This document shows, one piece after another, positions 9,342 through 18,152 of a stretch of DNA of 64,000 bases. Within the stretch, counting starts at the first letter, position 1. Each line of letters begins with the position of its first letter. Below the pieces are notes generated by a model that saw only the letters and a list, made by a program, of their open reading frames with translations, searched no databases and had not been told where the DNA came from. Source of the DNA: BP-464 sp963825415 (GTDB taxonomy: Bacteria; Actinomycetota; Thermoleophilia; Solirubrobacterales; Solirubrobacteraceae); assembly GCA_963825415.1 (NCBI GenBank), contig CAWGTD010000009.1:342559-406558 (forward strand), written 5' to 3'. A program made the translations under genes and the position numbers.

Positions 9342-10202
9342 CTATTGGCGGGCTGTCAGACCTCGGTCACGCAGCGCGGCCATCGTCTGCATGTCCTCTG
9401 CCTCGACCTGCTTGCCGGCGATCCCGGGGCCCTCGAAGATCGCCGGAAGGCCCTCGAAGCGCGGTTCGGAGAGGAACACGGCACAACCCGCCTCGCCCAG
9501 CTCGCCGGCGCCCAGCGCGGCGTGGCGGTCGCGGTTCGACCCCAGCGCGGTGACCGAGTCGTTGACGTGCAAAGAGCCCAGCCGATCCAGCCCGACGATC
9601 TCGACGCACTCGTCGAGGACAGCGCCGAGGCTCTCCGGCGTGCGCACGTCGAACCCCGACGCGTAGAGGTGGCAGGAGTCCAGGCAGAGGCCCAGGCGCG
9701 GGCCGCCGCCGGCGGCCTCCAACAGCGCCGCGAGCTCGTGGAAGGAGCGCCCGAGCGTGCCGCCGGTTCCGGCGGTGTTCTCCAGGTGCAGAGGGCAACG
9801 CTCGCTCTCGGCGAGCGCCTCCTTGATTACGGCCCCGGCGCGCGCGATCGCCTCCGCGACGTCGCCGGTCTTCGCCGAGCCCGCGTGCAGCACGACGCCG
9901 CGAGCGTCGAGCTGGTCGCCGGCGCGCAGCGCGTTGGTCAGCGCGGTGAGCGACTTCTCGGCGATCACGGGGTCGTCGGAGGCGCAGTTGATGAGGTAGA
10001 CCGCGTGGATGACCAGCGCCTGCACCGGCGAGGCATCCAGCGCCTCGTGGTAGGCGGCGATCTCCTCGTCGCTGTAGTCGCGCGCCCGCCAGGCGCGCGG
10101 GCTCTGGTTGAAGATCTGGATCGCCTCGCAGCCGCGCTCGACGCCACGCGCGACGGCGTTCGCCGGGCCGCCGGCGGGGGAGACGTGGGCGCCGATCAGC
10201 AC
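9342..10202 (-). CDS. nfo: Endonuclease IV (deoxyribonuclease IV, AP endonuclease)
   Basis: This base-excision repair enzyme cuts 5' of abasic sites. The 286-aa TIM barrel has the family's Zn-ligand motifs in order: GAHVSPAGG at the N-terminus, HAVYLINCAS, HLENTAGTGG, LCLDSCHLYASG, SLHVNDS, NRDRHAALGAGELG, and the last glutamate in FEGPG. All are complete. The start is a GTG at 10202. The gene is divergent from gltX with only 19 bp between the two starts, so the promoters must overlap or lie inside the opposite coding sequence. Confidence 0.95.
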   Translation of the reverse strand: MLIGAHVSPAGGPANAVARGVERGCEAIQIFNQSPRAWRARDYSDEEIAAYHEALDASPVQALVIHAVYLINCASDDPVIAEKSLTALTNALRAGDQLDARGVVLHAGSAKTGDVAEAIARAGAVIKEALAESERCPLHLENTAGTGGTLGRSFHELAALLEAAGGGPRLGLCLDSCHLYASGFDVRTPESLGAVLDECVEIVGLDRLGSLHVNDSVTALGSNRDRHAALGAGELGEAGCAVFLSEPRFEGLPAIFEGPGIAGKQVEAEDMQTMAALRDRGLTARQ

Positions 10203-10221
10203 GGCATAGAGTCATAGCGGA

Positions 10222-11553
10222 ATGAGGCTCCGCTTCGCGCCCAGCCCCACGGGCGCCCTGCACATCGGCGGCGCGCGCACCGCGCTCTACAACTGGCTGG
10301 CGGCTCGCCACGAGGGCGAGGGCGCCTCGCTGCTGCTGCGCATCGAGGACACCGACCGCGAACGCTCGACGCCCGAGAACGTCCAGCAGATCCTCGACGC
10401 GCTCGCCTGGCTGGAGATCGACTTCGACGAGGGGCCGGTCTTCCAGACCCACAGCGCCCCGCGCCACGCCGAGGTCATCCAGCAGCTGCTCGACGCCGGC
10501 CACGCCTACCGCTCGAACGCCACCGCCGAGGACGTCAAGGCCTTCAAGGAGGAGCACGGGGCAGAGCGCGGCTTCCGCGGGACCGACGAGGGGGAGGGGG
10601 CGGTGCGCCTGCACGTCCCCGACGACGGCGAGACGATCGTGCGCGACGTTATCCGCGGCGAGACCTCGTTCGCTCATGTGCACCTCGACGACCCGGTGAT
10701 CGCCCGGGCGGACGGCAGCCCGCTCTACAACTTCGCCGTCGCCATCGACGACATGGACTCTCAGATCACGCACGTCGTCCGCGGCGAGGACCACCTCTCC
10801 AACACGCCCAAGCAGCTGCTGGTGCTCAAGGCGCTCGGCGCCGAGGAGCCGCTCTATGCCCACCTGCCGTTGCTCCACGGCCCGGACGGCAAGAAGCTGT
10901 CCAAGCGCCACGGTGCGGCGTCGGTGCAGGAGCTGCGGGAGGCGGGCTACCTGCCCGCGGCGGTCCGCAACTACCTCGCGTTGCTGGGCTGGGGCAGCGA
11001 CGACGACGAGACGCTGCTGTCGACCGAAGAGCTGGTCGAGCGCTTCAGCCTCGACCGGGTCTCCCGGAATCCGGCGCGCTTCGACGAGCAGAAGCTGCGC
11101 TGGATGAACGGCCGCTACCTGCGCGAGCTGTCGATCGACGAGCTCACCGCGCAACTCGAGGCCTTCACCGGCCGCTTCGACCTGCGCCCCGCGGTCGAGA
11201 TCTCAAGCGAGAAGATGCAGACGCTGGCGGATTTCTGGCCGCTGGCGGGCTTCATCTACGACGGGCCGGCCGACGACCCCGCCGCGCGGGAGAAATGGCT
11301 GGACGTAGACGGAATGGGCGCCCTGGCAGATGCCCGCTCCGCCCTGGCGGAACTCGACACGTTCGGCGTCCCGGAAATAGAGGAGGCGCTCCGCAAGGTG
11401 GTCGAACGACGTAATTCGAAGCCCAAGGACGTCTTCCAGCCGGTACGGGTCGCTTTGGCCGGAACCCCCGTATCTCCAGGGATTTTCGAGACCCTTGCGG
11501 TCCTCGGGCGCGATGAGTCCCTGAGGCGGCTCGATGCCGTCCTACAGAACTGA
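10222..11553 (+). CDS. gltX: Glutamate--tRNA ligase (GltX)
   Basis: A class I aminoacyl-tRNA synthetase that charges tRNA with glutamate. The HIGH-type signature is seen in APSPTGALHIGGARTALYN and the KMSKS loop appears as KKLSKRHG at about residue 223. The C-terminal half is the helical anticodon-binding cage. Its 443 aa is slightly shorter than the usual 470-490. Because gatCAB is also in this window, this enzyme may be non-discriminating and also charge tRNA-Gln with glutamate for later amidation; that is inferred from gene content. Confidence 0.96.
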   Translation: MRLRFAPSPTGALHIGGARTALYNWLAARHEGEGASLLLRIEDTDRERSTPENVQQILDALAWLEIDFDEGPVFQTHSAPRHAEVIQQLLDAGHAYRSNATAEDVKAFKEEHGAERGFRGTDEGEGAVRLHVPDDGETIVRDVIRGETSFAHVHLDDPVIARADGSPLYNFAVAIDDMDSQITHVVRGEDHLSNTPKQLLVLKALGAEEPLYAHLPLLHGPDGKKLSKRHGAASVQELREAGYLPAAVRNYLALLGWGSDDDETLLSTEELVERFSLDRVSRNPARFDEQKLRWMNGRYLRELSIDELTAQLEAFTGRFDLRPAVEISSEKMQTLADFWPLAGFIYDGPADDPAAREKWLDVDGMGALADARSALAELDTFGVPEIEEALRKVVERRNSKPKDVFQPVRVALAGTPVSPGIFETLAVLGRDESLRRLDAVLQN

Positions 11554-11669
11554 CTCAATCATCCGTCCATACCTGCCGATAACCCGGGCGAGCCCTTCGT
11601 CCGGCACGTCCCGCGTCGGCTGTGGGCTCCTCCGAACCAGACCCACCCGGTCATCCCACCAAGGATGCA

Positions 11670-12759
11670 ATGAATCCAATGTCCGAGCCCATTCCTCTTC
11701 GCCCGGCCGCCCATGGGGCGGAGGCAACGCAGCGCCGCCACAACGAGGGCCATGGTCGTCGCCTGACAGCCGCCTTCGAGGCGCTCGAGGCGTTCCCGGC
11801 CCTCGCCGAGTCGCGCAACCGCCTTCTGCGGCTGGTCAAGCAGGAGCGCATCAGCGCTAGCGAGGTCGTGGCCGCCGTCGAGTCCGACGTCGCGCTGGTG
11901 ATCGCCGTGCTGCGCCTGGCCAACCAGGTCGAGGGCAAGTCCCGCGGCAAGGTCGAGTCGATCGTCACCGCCGTCGATCTGCTCTCGCCCGAGGCCGTCC
12001 AGTCGCTTGCCACCCGCGCCCGGACCTTCGACTTCTTCGAGCGCAGCGCCGTCTGGGACGCCGCGCCCGAGCGTTTCCGTCTGCACGGTGTCGCCACCCA
12101 GCGCGCCGCCGAGCGCCTGGCCATCGAGGCCGGCTATCCCGAGCGCGACCGCCTGATGGTCACCGCGCTGCTGCACGACGTCGGCAAGCTCGTCCTGATG
12201 CACGCCTACCCGGGCTATCCCGCCCAGGTCCACCAGGGTGCCCGCACCCCGGAGGAGCGCATCCACCGCGAGCGTCGTGAGCTCGGTGTCGACCACGCGC
12301 TGGTCGGCGGCGTCCTCGCCCGCCGCTGGGGTCTGCCCAAGGCGATCGCTTCGGTCATCGAGCGTCATCACTCCGACGACACGTCAGCCCGAGGCCGCGT
12401 TCGTCCGCCTCGCCGACATGCTCGCCCACTACGCGCAGGGTCAGGCGATCTCGCCCAGCGAGCTGCTGAAGACCGCGCGCGTCGTCGGGATGGGCCCGGC
12501 CGAGCTGCGGACCGTCATGTTCGACCTGCCGTACCCGAGCAACGGGCGCCCGCGCAGCGTCGATCCCTGCCCGCTCAGCACCCGCGAGGTCGAGGTCCTC
12601 AAGCGCCTGTCCGAGGGCAAGGTCTACAAGCAGATCGCGCTCGAGCTCAGCCTCTCGACCTCGACCGTCCGTACCCACCTCCACAACATCTACGGCAAGC
12701 TCGGCGCCGTCGATCGCGCGCAGGCAGTCCTGACCGCGACCGAGCGCGGCTGGCTGTAG
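11670..12759 (+). CDS. HDOD-domain regulator with C-terminal LuxR HTH, frameshifted
   Basis: The first part is an HDOD/HD-type signalling domain (ALLHDVGKLVLMHAYPGYP, HALVGGVLARRWGLP, SVIERHHSDD). The C-terminus is a LuxR/FixJ DNA-binding domain (LSTREVEVLKRLSEGKVYKQ, then STVRTHLHNIYGKL). A break at about 12,380-12,388 separates them: skipping one base joins HHSDDT to RQPEAAFVRLADMLAHYAQG and restores a single protein of about 362 aa. HDOD proteins usually act as signal-transduction scaffolds; with a LuxR tail this one probably regulates transcription. AAGGA sits at 11,661 just before the ATG at 11,670; an ATG at 11,679 is an alternative. A bidirectional terminator follows. Confidence 0.85.
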
Positions 12760-12798
12760 ACCGCCCGGGCCTGTCGGGCCTCATCTCCGTCCTGGTAT

Positions 12799-12826
12799 GA
12801 AGGGCGCCCCTGATGGGGCGCCCTTC
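12799..12826. terminator. Bidirectional stem-loop terminator
   Basis: GAAGGGCGCCCC (12,799-12,810) and GGGGCGCCCTTC (12,815-12,826) make a perfect 12-bp stem with a four-base TGAT loop. It lies exactly between the convergent ends of the HDOD-LuxR gene and the doxX-like gene. There is no strong T-run, as is usual in high-GC actinobacteria. Confidence 0.85.
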
Positions 12827-12831
12827 GTGCG

Positions 12832-13455
12832 TTAGCGGCGAGCGCCGTCGGTGTCCAGCGAGCGCACCGGTGTGTCGCGCTCGAACCGCGCCTCGCCGGC
12901 TGCCGTTGCCGGCGTCGTGACCGGGGCGGGGGGCTCGGCGGCGATGCGCGTCGTCGCCTGGTCGGTGACCGTGGCGCGCCGTGCAGCGAGGAAGGCGCCG
13001 AGGCCCCCCAGGAGCCCGATGGCCAGCTCGGCGAGCGCCCAGCCGGTGCCGCTGACGTCGAGGCCGAAGGCGTTGTCGAGCGAGATCGAACCGGCGCCGA
13101 CGCCGGCCAGCGCAAAGACCGCCGCCATGATCGCCAGGTTGTACTCGTAGCCACCGTCGGTGCTCCACGGGCCGTTCTTGGCGTGGACGCTCAGGATCGC
13201 GACGGTCATCACGGCGGTGATGGCCAGCGCGCCGAGCGGCGTGAACAGGCCGAAGACGATCAGCAGCCCGCCGCCGAACTCCAGGGCGCCGGCCGCGAGG
13301 GCGTTCTGCCGTCCCGGCCGCATGCCGATCGACTCGAAGAACTGCGCCGTCCCGTCAATGCCCTTCCCGCCGAACGAGCCGAAGAGCTTCTGCGCCCCGT
13401 GTCCGGCGAGAAAGCCGCCCACAACCAGGCGGAGTACGAAAAGTCCGATTTCCAT
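12832..13455 (-). CDS. DoxX family membrane protein
   Basis: The 207-aa protein starts with MEIGLFVLRLVVGGFLAGHG, typical of DoxX/YphA-like proteins, and has four predicted membrane helices followed by a hydrophilic tail rich in Ala, Thr and Glu. DoxX proteins sit in the cytoplasmic membrane; some work in redox or thiol-stress complexes, most are uncharacterised. The start is the ATG at 13,455; the upstream extension of the frame is not needed. It is divergent from an Rrf2-type regulator 94 bp away, a pairing that suggests redox-responsive control of this gene. Confidence 0.85.
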   Translation of the reverse strand: MEIGLFVLRLVVGGFLAGHGAQKLFGSFGGKGIDGTAQFFESIGMRPGRQNALAAGALEFGGGLLIVFGLFTPLGALAITAVMTVAILSVHAKNGPWSTDGGYEYNLAIMAAVFALAGVGAGSISLDNAFGLDVSGTGWALAELAIGLLGGLGAFLAARRATVTDQATTRIAAEPPAPVTTPATAAGEARFERDTPVRSLDTDGARR

Positions 13456-13549
13456 GGTGTCTTGTGCCTCCGTTTCGCGGTAATCGCTGCTTGTTTTGGC
13501 GCTACCCGGCCCTGCGCGGAGGCACACACGCTTACGATGGACTGCAGCC

Positions 13550-13943
13550 ATGCTGTCGATCACGTCGAAGAGCCCGTACGCGCTGAAGGCGCTGACCGAG
13601 CTCGGCCGCACCGGCGGCGACGCGCCCGTCCCGATCGGCGAACTGGCACGCCGCCGCGAGATCCCGGTGCAGTTCCTGGAGCAGCTCTTCGCCTCGTTGA
13701 GGCGCGCCGGCGTGCTCTCCAGCCAGCGCGGCGTGAAGGGCGGCTACCGCTTCGCCCGCGACCCCGCCGACGTCACCGCGCTTGGAGATCGTCGAGCTGC
13801 TCGACGGGCCGCTGGGGCGCGAGGCGGAGGGCGTGTTGGCCGAGGCCGCCGCGGCCGCCCGCGTGGTGCTCGAGCGCACCACCATCGCCGACCTCATCGA
13901 GCGCGAAGCGCGCGAGGCCGGCGTGGCGATGTACTACATCTAG
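13550..13943 (+). CDS. Rrf2 family transcriptional regulator, frameshifted; target gene of the integrated element
   Basis: The N-terminal winged HTH is clear (SPYALKALTELGR, IPVQFLEQLFASLRRAGVL, SQRGVKGGYRFARDP). At 13,781-13,784 (GCGCTTGG) one extra base breaks the frame. Skipping it gives LEIVELLDGPLG and an end in VAMYYI with stop at 13,941-13,943, about 130 aa. No Fe-S cluster cysteines are visible, so it is not an IscR/NsrR-type cluster sensor. It probably regulates the divergent doxX-like gene. The last codons are duplicated at 26,855-26,867 at the far end of the mobile element, so this 3' end is the integration site. Confidence 0.85.
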
Positions 13944-13973
13944 GCCAGCCGCGCAAAGTCCCTGCAAATCGCG
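13931..13973 (+). repeat. Left attachment-site repeat (attL-like)
   Basis: GTACTACATCTAG at 13,931-13,943 is the end of the Rrf2 gene, and CCCTGCAAATCGCG follows at 13,960-13,973. The same two blocks, in the same order and at nearly the same spacing (15 versus 16 bases apart), recur at 26,855-26,897. The segment between them is partly conserved (CAGC). This marks the left end of an integrated element. Confidence 0.75.
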
Positions 13974-13977
13974 ACTT

Positions 13978-14041
13978 TCGTGGGACGTCTTCCCACGAGG
14001 TGCCCATCGATTCCGCGGCGCGAGCGCTTCCGCGGAAGCGC
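13978..14041. repeat. Palindromes beside the left attachment site
   Basis: TCGTGGGA (13,978-13,985) and TCCCACGA (13,991-13,998) form an 8-bp stem with a 5-base loop, close behind the Rrf2 stop. GCGCTTCCGCGGAAGCGC at 14,024-14,041 is a perfect 18-bp palindrome. They may be recombinase accessory sites or a terminator for Rrf2. No gene lies in 13,944-14,328. Confidence 0.6.
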
Positions 14042-14103
14042 CCGACAGCCTGGATGGGCTTCCTATCCCTCCGGCTATCCCTCCGACGGCCGGAAGCCGG
14101 GGC

Positions 14104-14242
14104 GGGCCGCTCAGCCCCAGCCCACCGCGGTTTCCGCGGCTCTCCTGTGCCCGACCACCCACTACACACCATGCAAGCTATGGCGGTATCGGGTGGTCGG
14201 CCACAGTCGAGGGTTTTCACCTGGGCTGGGGCTGAGCGGCCC
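14104..14242. repeat. 139-bp nested inverted repeat inside the element end
   Basis: A perfect 21-bp inverted repeat has arms at 14,104-14,124 and 14,222-14,242. Inside it are CCGCGG-TTT-CCGCGG (14,125-14,139) and a second pair of 15-bp arms at 14,146-14,160 and 14,191-14,205 with one mismatch (core CCGACCACCC / GGGTGGTCGG). Innermost is a small CCAT...ATGG hairpin. As RNA it would fold into a long branched rod; as DNA it could form a cruciform. No coding frame is convincing. It lies in the 385-bp gene-free stretch between Rrf2 and the excisionase-like gene. It may be a small non-autonomous repeat, a structured RNA, or a recombination or transfer site. Confidence 0.8.
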
Positions 14243-14328
14243 TAGATACGTACTGCAGGGACAAGGTCACCGAGGGGGAGAGGGAGCGGGGACTGCGGGA
14301 GGGTGCGTGCTGCTGCGCCCTGTGTGGC

Positions 14329-14571
14329 GTGAGCGCGACACAAGACAGACTCCTGACGGCGGCGGAGGTGGCGGAGAGGCTCGGCTTCACGGAGCGCTAC
14401 GTCTGGAAGCTCGGGCGGGAGGGAGCACTTCCGCGGGTCAAGCTGCCGGGCCGGAAGTACGTGCGGTTCTGCGAGGCGGACGTCGACCGGTTCGTGAGGG
14501 AGGGGCGCCGGACGGCGGACCTCAACCGACAGAGGGTCCGCCGGACGGTGCCGCTCCCGTCTCGCTTCTGA
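14329..14571 (+). CDS. Excisionase-like helix-turn-helix protein
   Basis: An 80-aa protein whose core TAAEVAERLGFTERYVWKLG and RVKLPGRKYVRFCEADVDRF is the MerR/AlpA/excisionase-type winged HTH (HTH_17). The start is a GTG at 14,329. It lies 19 bp before a tyrosine recombinase gene on the same strand, the usual xis-int order in actinobacterial integrative elements. It probably directs excision or controls the integrase. It is intact, although the recombinase is not. Confidence 0.85.
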   Translation: MSATQDRLLTAAEVAERLGFTERYVWKLGREGALPRVKLPGRKYVRFCEADVDRFVREGRRTADLNRQRVRRTVPLPSRF

Positions 14572-14590
14572 GCCAGGAGGGGAGGGGCTG

Positions 14591-15950
14591 ATGCGCGGCT
14601 CGCTTCGCATCCGCCACGTCCGCGGCTGCCCGGCGCAGGCCGCCGGCAACACGCGCGACGCGCGCGCGTGCACGTGCGGGCCCGCGGTGATCGGTCGCAT
14701 CCTCGGAATCGAGCGCACGCTTCGGCCACCTGCCGCGCGGCTGGCGCGACGACGACCTCATCCCGTTCGAGCGCGAGCTCATGGACCTGCGCCAGCTCGT
14801 GCTCGAAGGCCGGCCGCCGCCGCGCCGCAAGATCGTCACGCTCGAGGAGTGGGCCGCGCCGTGGTTCGCGCGGATCGCCGCCCAGGTCGAGGCCGGCCGG
14901 ATGTCGCCGCTGACCTACAACAACTACGAGGGCGACTGGCGCCTGCACCTCGAGCCGGCGCTCGGCCGGCTGCCGCTCGGCGCGATCACGCACGACGTGA
15001 TCGTCAAGTTCATGCGCGAGCGCGACCGCCGCCGGGCTGAGCGAGAGCCGCGTCAAGGGCGTCCTGATCCCGCTCTCGGGGATGCTCACCGACGCGATGG
15101 CCGAGGGCCTCGTCGAGAAGAACCCGCTGCGCTCGCCTCGCCGCGCGCGCCACCGCGGCGGCAGCCGGCACGAGTTCATCGACCTCCAGCCATCGCGGAG
15201 GCCACCGCGGCTCCTCGAACCGATCGAGGCGCTCTCCCTCCTCGATGCCACACCACCACAGTTCGTCGACCTGGTGCTCGCCGGCCTGACCACCGGCTTC
15301 CGACGAAACGAGCTCCTCGGCCTGCGCTGGGAGTGGATCGACTGGAAGGCGCGCCGCATCGACCTCCGCGGCCAGCTCTACTGGAAGCTCACCGGCAACG
15401 GCCGCGAGCGCGAGCCGATCCTCCGCCGCTGCAAGTACGACAGCGAGCGCGAGGTGCCGCTGTGGAGTGGCCTGGCTGCCTTGCTAGCTGCCGAGCAAGC
15501 AAGAAGGGCTGGGTCTTCCTGCGACCCGCGAACCGGAACGCCCTGGCGCGAGGAGGCGGCGAGCAAGCACGTCCTGCGGCCTGCGATGGAAGACGGCGGG
15601 CGTCTACCGGCCCGGGCCATCTGTGGCACGTACTGCGGCACACATACGCGTCGGTGCTCGCCGCCGGCGGGGTCGGCGCCACGAGCTCGAGCAGCTCATG
15701 GGCCACAAGACGCCAGGGACGACCGGGATCTACACGCACCTGTTCCGCGAGAGCTACGAAACAGTCCACGAGGCGCTCGACCGCGTCTACGGCCGACAGG
15801 GTCCACCGCTGCGCGCCGTGGCGCCGCTCGATGACCGGCAAGTTCTTCGAGCTCGCGGCGAACGGCCCGCTTCTGACCATGCCGCCGTTTCCGTCGATGA
15901 ACGCCGAGCAGTTGCTCGCGGTGCTGGTGAAACCGCTCGGGGCCCTCTGA
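14591..15950 (+). pseudogene. Tyrosine recombinase (phage-type integrase), broken by multiple frameshifts
   Basis: The pieces of one integrase of about 400-450 aa can be read across all three frames. They are the N-terminal arm-binding region; LPRGWRDDDLIPFERELMD and the SAM-like core-binding domain (RMSPLTYNNYEGDWRLHLEP); SRVKGVLIPLSGMLTDAMAE; TTGFRRNELLGLRW with the first catalytic Arg; HVLRHTYASVLAAGGV with the HxxR box; and HELEQLMGHKTPGTTGIYTH with the nucleophile Tyr. Breaks occur near 14,725, 15,040, 15,490, 15,530, 15,600 and 15,680, and they go in both directions. All catalytic residues survive, but the frame does not. Either the gene has decayed and the element is locked in place, or the sequence is poor here. 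Confidence 0.85.
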
Positions 15951-16026
15951 ATTAGAGGGCTAGGAGGCTTCGCGCGAAGACCACTCCGCGGCTGACTCGT
16001 TACCAGACTGCTGGAACACTGCAGTC

Positions 16027-17100
16027 GTGGAAGGGAGCCCAAAGAAGACCGACGCGCTCGGAAGGCCGAGTCACTGGCCTCCTGCCGTTTATGACCACCC
16101 CCTCCCACAGGCGCTGCGAGATATCGGCGCTGGTGTGCGCCCGATCCCGGCCACCGACGCGCGGTGGCACCACTTCGTACCGAAGCTCACTCTTCGGGGA
16201 TTCGAATGCCCTGACCGCGGTAAGCACGTCGTGCACCTCGACAAGACCAGCGGCATGACCCGCAAGGTGTCGATCGAATCCGCCAGCGCCGAAGAGCACC
16301 TCTACAGCGCCCCGGACGATGACGGCGGTCACGACAACCGGATCGAAGGCTTCCTCGCCCTTGTCGAGGGCTACGCGGCGCCGGCGCTCCGTCGCCTGCT
16401 CGATGGTCAGTCGACGCCGAGTGAGGACGAGAGCATGCCCATCTCGATGTTCATGGGCCTGCAGATCACCCGGACGCCCGAGGCGCTTGACGCCGTCGGA
16501 GTCCTCGCCGAGCAGATGGGCCGCGCCGACCTCGACCGCCTCCTCAACGACCCAATTGCACACGCTGCCGTCGTCTCGGCCAACCGAGGCGTGTCGCTCA
16601 CGCCGGCGGAGCTCGAAGACGATCGCCAAGAGGCGCTCGCCGCGTTCCGTAACGGCGTGCAACTCCGCTTGGCCGGCAAGCGCAACGTCGGCCTTGAAGC
16701 CATGATCACCGGCGTCATCGAGGCGTCGCTGGCCATGGCAGACGCCGACTGGTGGGTCCTCGCTCCCGAGGAGGGCAGCTTCGTCGTCGGCGACTGCGGC
16801 TACGCCCGGTTCGCCGCCGAGGACCGGCTGCCCATCGAGCACGGGCTGCTCTTCCCGCTGCGAACTGACCGCTGCATCCTCGTCGCGCCCTCCACAGCGA
16901 AAGAAACAACACAGGTCTACTACGCCAAGGCGACCGCGACCGACGTGCGCACTATCAACCTGCGCAGCTACGGCTGGGCCACACGCTTCCTCTACGGCCA
17001 CAGCCAGCACACGGTGTGCGGCACCCGCGCTGCCGTGCGCGACAACCGCCGCCGCGCCCGATCCCCGCGCCCGCAGGAGCGGCTGCCCGGACCGCCGTGA
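16027..17100 (+). CDS. DUF4238 domain protein
   Basis: A 357-aa soluble protein. WHHFVPKLTLRGFECPDRGKH at about residue 45 is the signature of DUF4238, a family of unknown function common in mobile and accessory regions. It continues with EEHLYSAPDDDGGHDNRIEGFLA and a second conserved block, VVGDCGYARF, near residue 255. No membrane segment or known catalytic motif is visible beyond the conserved His pair. Start GTG at 16,027. It is followed eight bases later by an unknown gene on the same strand, suggesting a two-gene operon in the element cargo. Confidence 0.75.
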   Translation: MEGSPKKTDALGRPSHWPPAVYDHPLPQALRDIGAGVRPIPATDARWHHFVPKLTLRGFECPDRGKHVVHLDKTSGMTRKVSIESASAEEHLYSAPDDDGGHDNRIEGFLALVEGYAAPALRRLLDGQSTPSEDESMPISMFMGLQITRTPEALDAVGVLAEQMGRADLDRLLNDPIAHAAVVSANRGVSLTPAELEDDRQEALAAFRNGVQLRLAGKRNVGLEAMITGVIEASLAMADADWWVLAPEEGSFVVGDCGYARFAAEDRLPIEHGLLFPLRTDRCILVAPSTAKETTQVYYAKATATDVRTINLRSYGWATRFLYGHSQHTVCGTRAAVRDNRRRARSPRPQERLPGPP

Positions 17101-17108
17101 GCTAGCTG

Positions 17109-18062
17109 ATGCGCCGCTGCTACGACCAGCTGTTCCTCGCCGCCGCAGGCCCCGTCTGCCACCTGCGGCTCTACATTGAAGAAGCGCGCGCGGTGGCAAT
17201 CGCCACGCAGCTCACCGACGGAGCAGGCCCTTCGGTCGTCAACGCCGCCGAGGCTCTGCACGCCTCCATCGCCGAAGCGTTCGTCATCCCCCCCGAGCGG
17301 CTGCAGGTCATCTGCCACATGCCGGGTAACGACGTCTCCGACGAGCTATGGAGCGCCTTCGACGCAGTTGACGCCGACTTCCGTCGCCAGACCGCCCACG
17401 AGGTCGAGGAGATGATCGGTGAGACCCCACTCGGCCTCACCGAGGATCAGGCGACGACCGCGCTCCTCGGTGGCAAGTGCCATCCGGCGATGGCGCTCCG
17501 CGTCGTCGAGGACCCCGAGCGTCTTGCGTGGGATGACGTCGCCACCGTCGCCACGGCCGACCTGCCGTGGCCCCACGGCCCCTTCCGCTGTCCGCACAAC
17601 AGCCGCTTCGAAGCGATACTCGAACGTCTACCGCCGGGTTGGGCCAGCCACCCCGCCGCCGGCGCGCAGTGGTACCTCTCGCTCACCGACGCGGACTTTG
17701 CGGCGTGCCCATTTCATCAAGCCGACTGGCAGCGCATCGCCGAGGTCAGCGTCGAGCTGCGCCGGCGCATGCCAACCGGCGCTGACGCCGCCACCCTGAA
17801 TGCCCTGCTCGCCGAACTCTGCCCGGACGACCCCGAGCGCACCTGGGTGCGCTCGCTGTTCACCGACCCCATCCACTACGACGTCCATTCCGACCGCGTC
17901 GGCAACGGACAGCACCGCGCCTGCGCGCTGCGGGCCAGCGGCGCGCCCTGCGCTGTCGCCGACACCGACTCCCCGGGCAGGCCGCGCCCTCGCGACCCGA
18001 GGCGGGTCGCCCGCGCCGACCTTGCCGCGTTCTGGTCGGCGAAGGCCGCCGACGACGACTGA
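17109..18062 (+). CDS. Hypothetical protein in the mobile element
   Basis: 317 aa, family not recognised. It has no membrane helix or signal peptide and is rich in Ala, Pro and acidic residues. A Cys/His-containing stretch is present (WPHGPFRCPHNSRFEAIL, later CPFHQADW). Near the C-terminus is HYDVHSDRVGNGQHRACALRASG, which faintly recalls the GQHR-type loop of ParB-fold proteins; that likeness is weak. It follows the DUF4238 gene by eight bases and is probably co-transcribed with it. Some GTC/GCC-poor, CAG-rich stretches differ from the neighbouring chromosome, in line with horizontal origin. Function unknown. Confidence 0.65.
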   Translation: MRRCYDQLFLAAAGPVCHLRLYIEEARAVAIATQLTDGAGPSVVNAAEALHASIAEAFVIPPERLQVICHMPGNDVSDELWSAFDAVDADFRRQTAHEVEEMIGETPLGLTEDQATTALLGGKCHPAMALRVVEDPERLAWDDVATVATADLPWPHGPFRCPHNSRFEAILERLPPGWASHPAAGAQWYLSLTDADFAACPFHQADWQRIAEVSVELRRRMPTGADAATLNALLAELCPDDPERTWVRSLFTDPIHYDVHSDRVGNGQHRACALRASGAPCAVADTDSPGRPRPRDPRRVARADLAAFWSAKAADDD

Positions 18063-18152
18063 CTCCCGGCCGATAGCCGTCGCGGCGCGCGCCGCACCGA
18101 CGAACGCCTCCCGGTCCATCGCGAGCGCGCCAATCGCGAGTTCGGGGTCGGG

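Noticed and set aside
14104..14242. An insertion sequence with terminal inverted repeats
   Set aside because: The arms enclose only 97 bp, there is no transposase gene, and no target-site duplication was seen at the borders.
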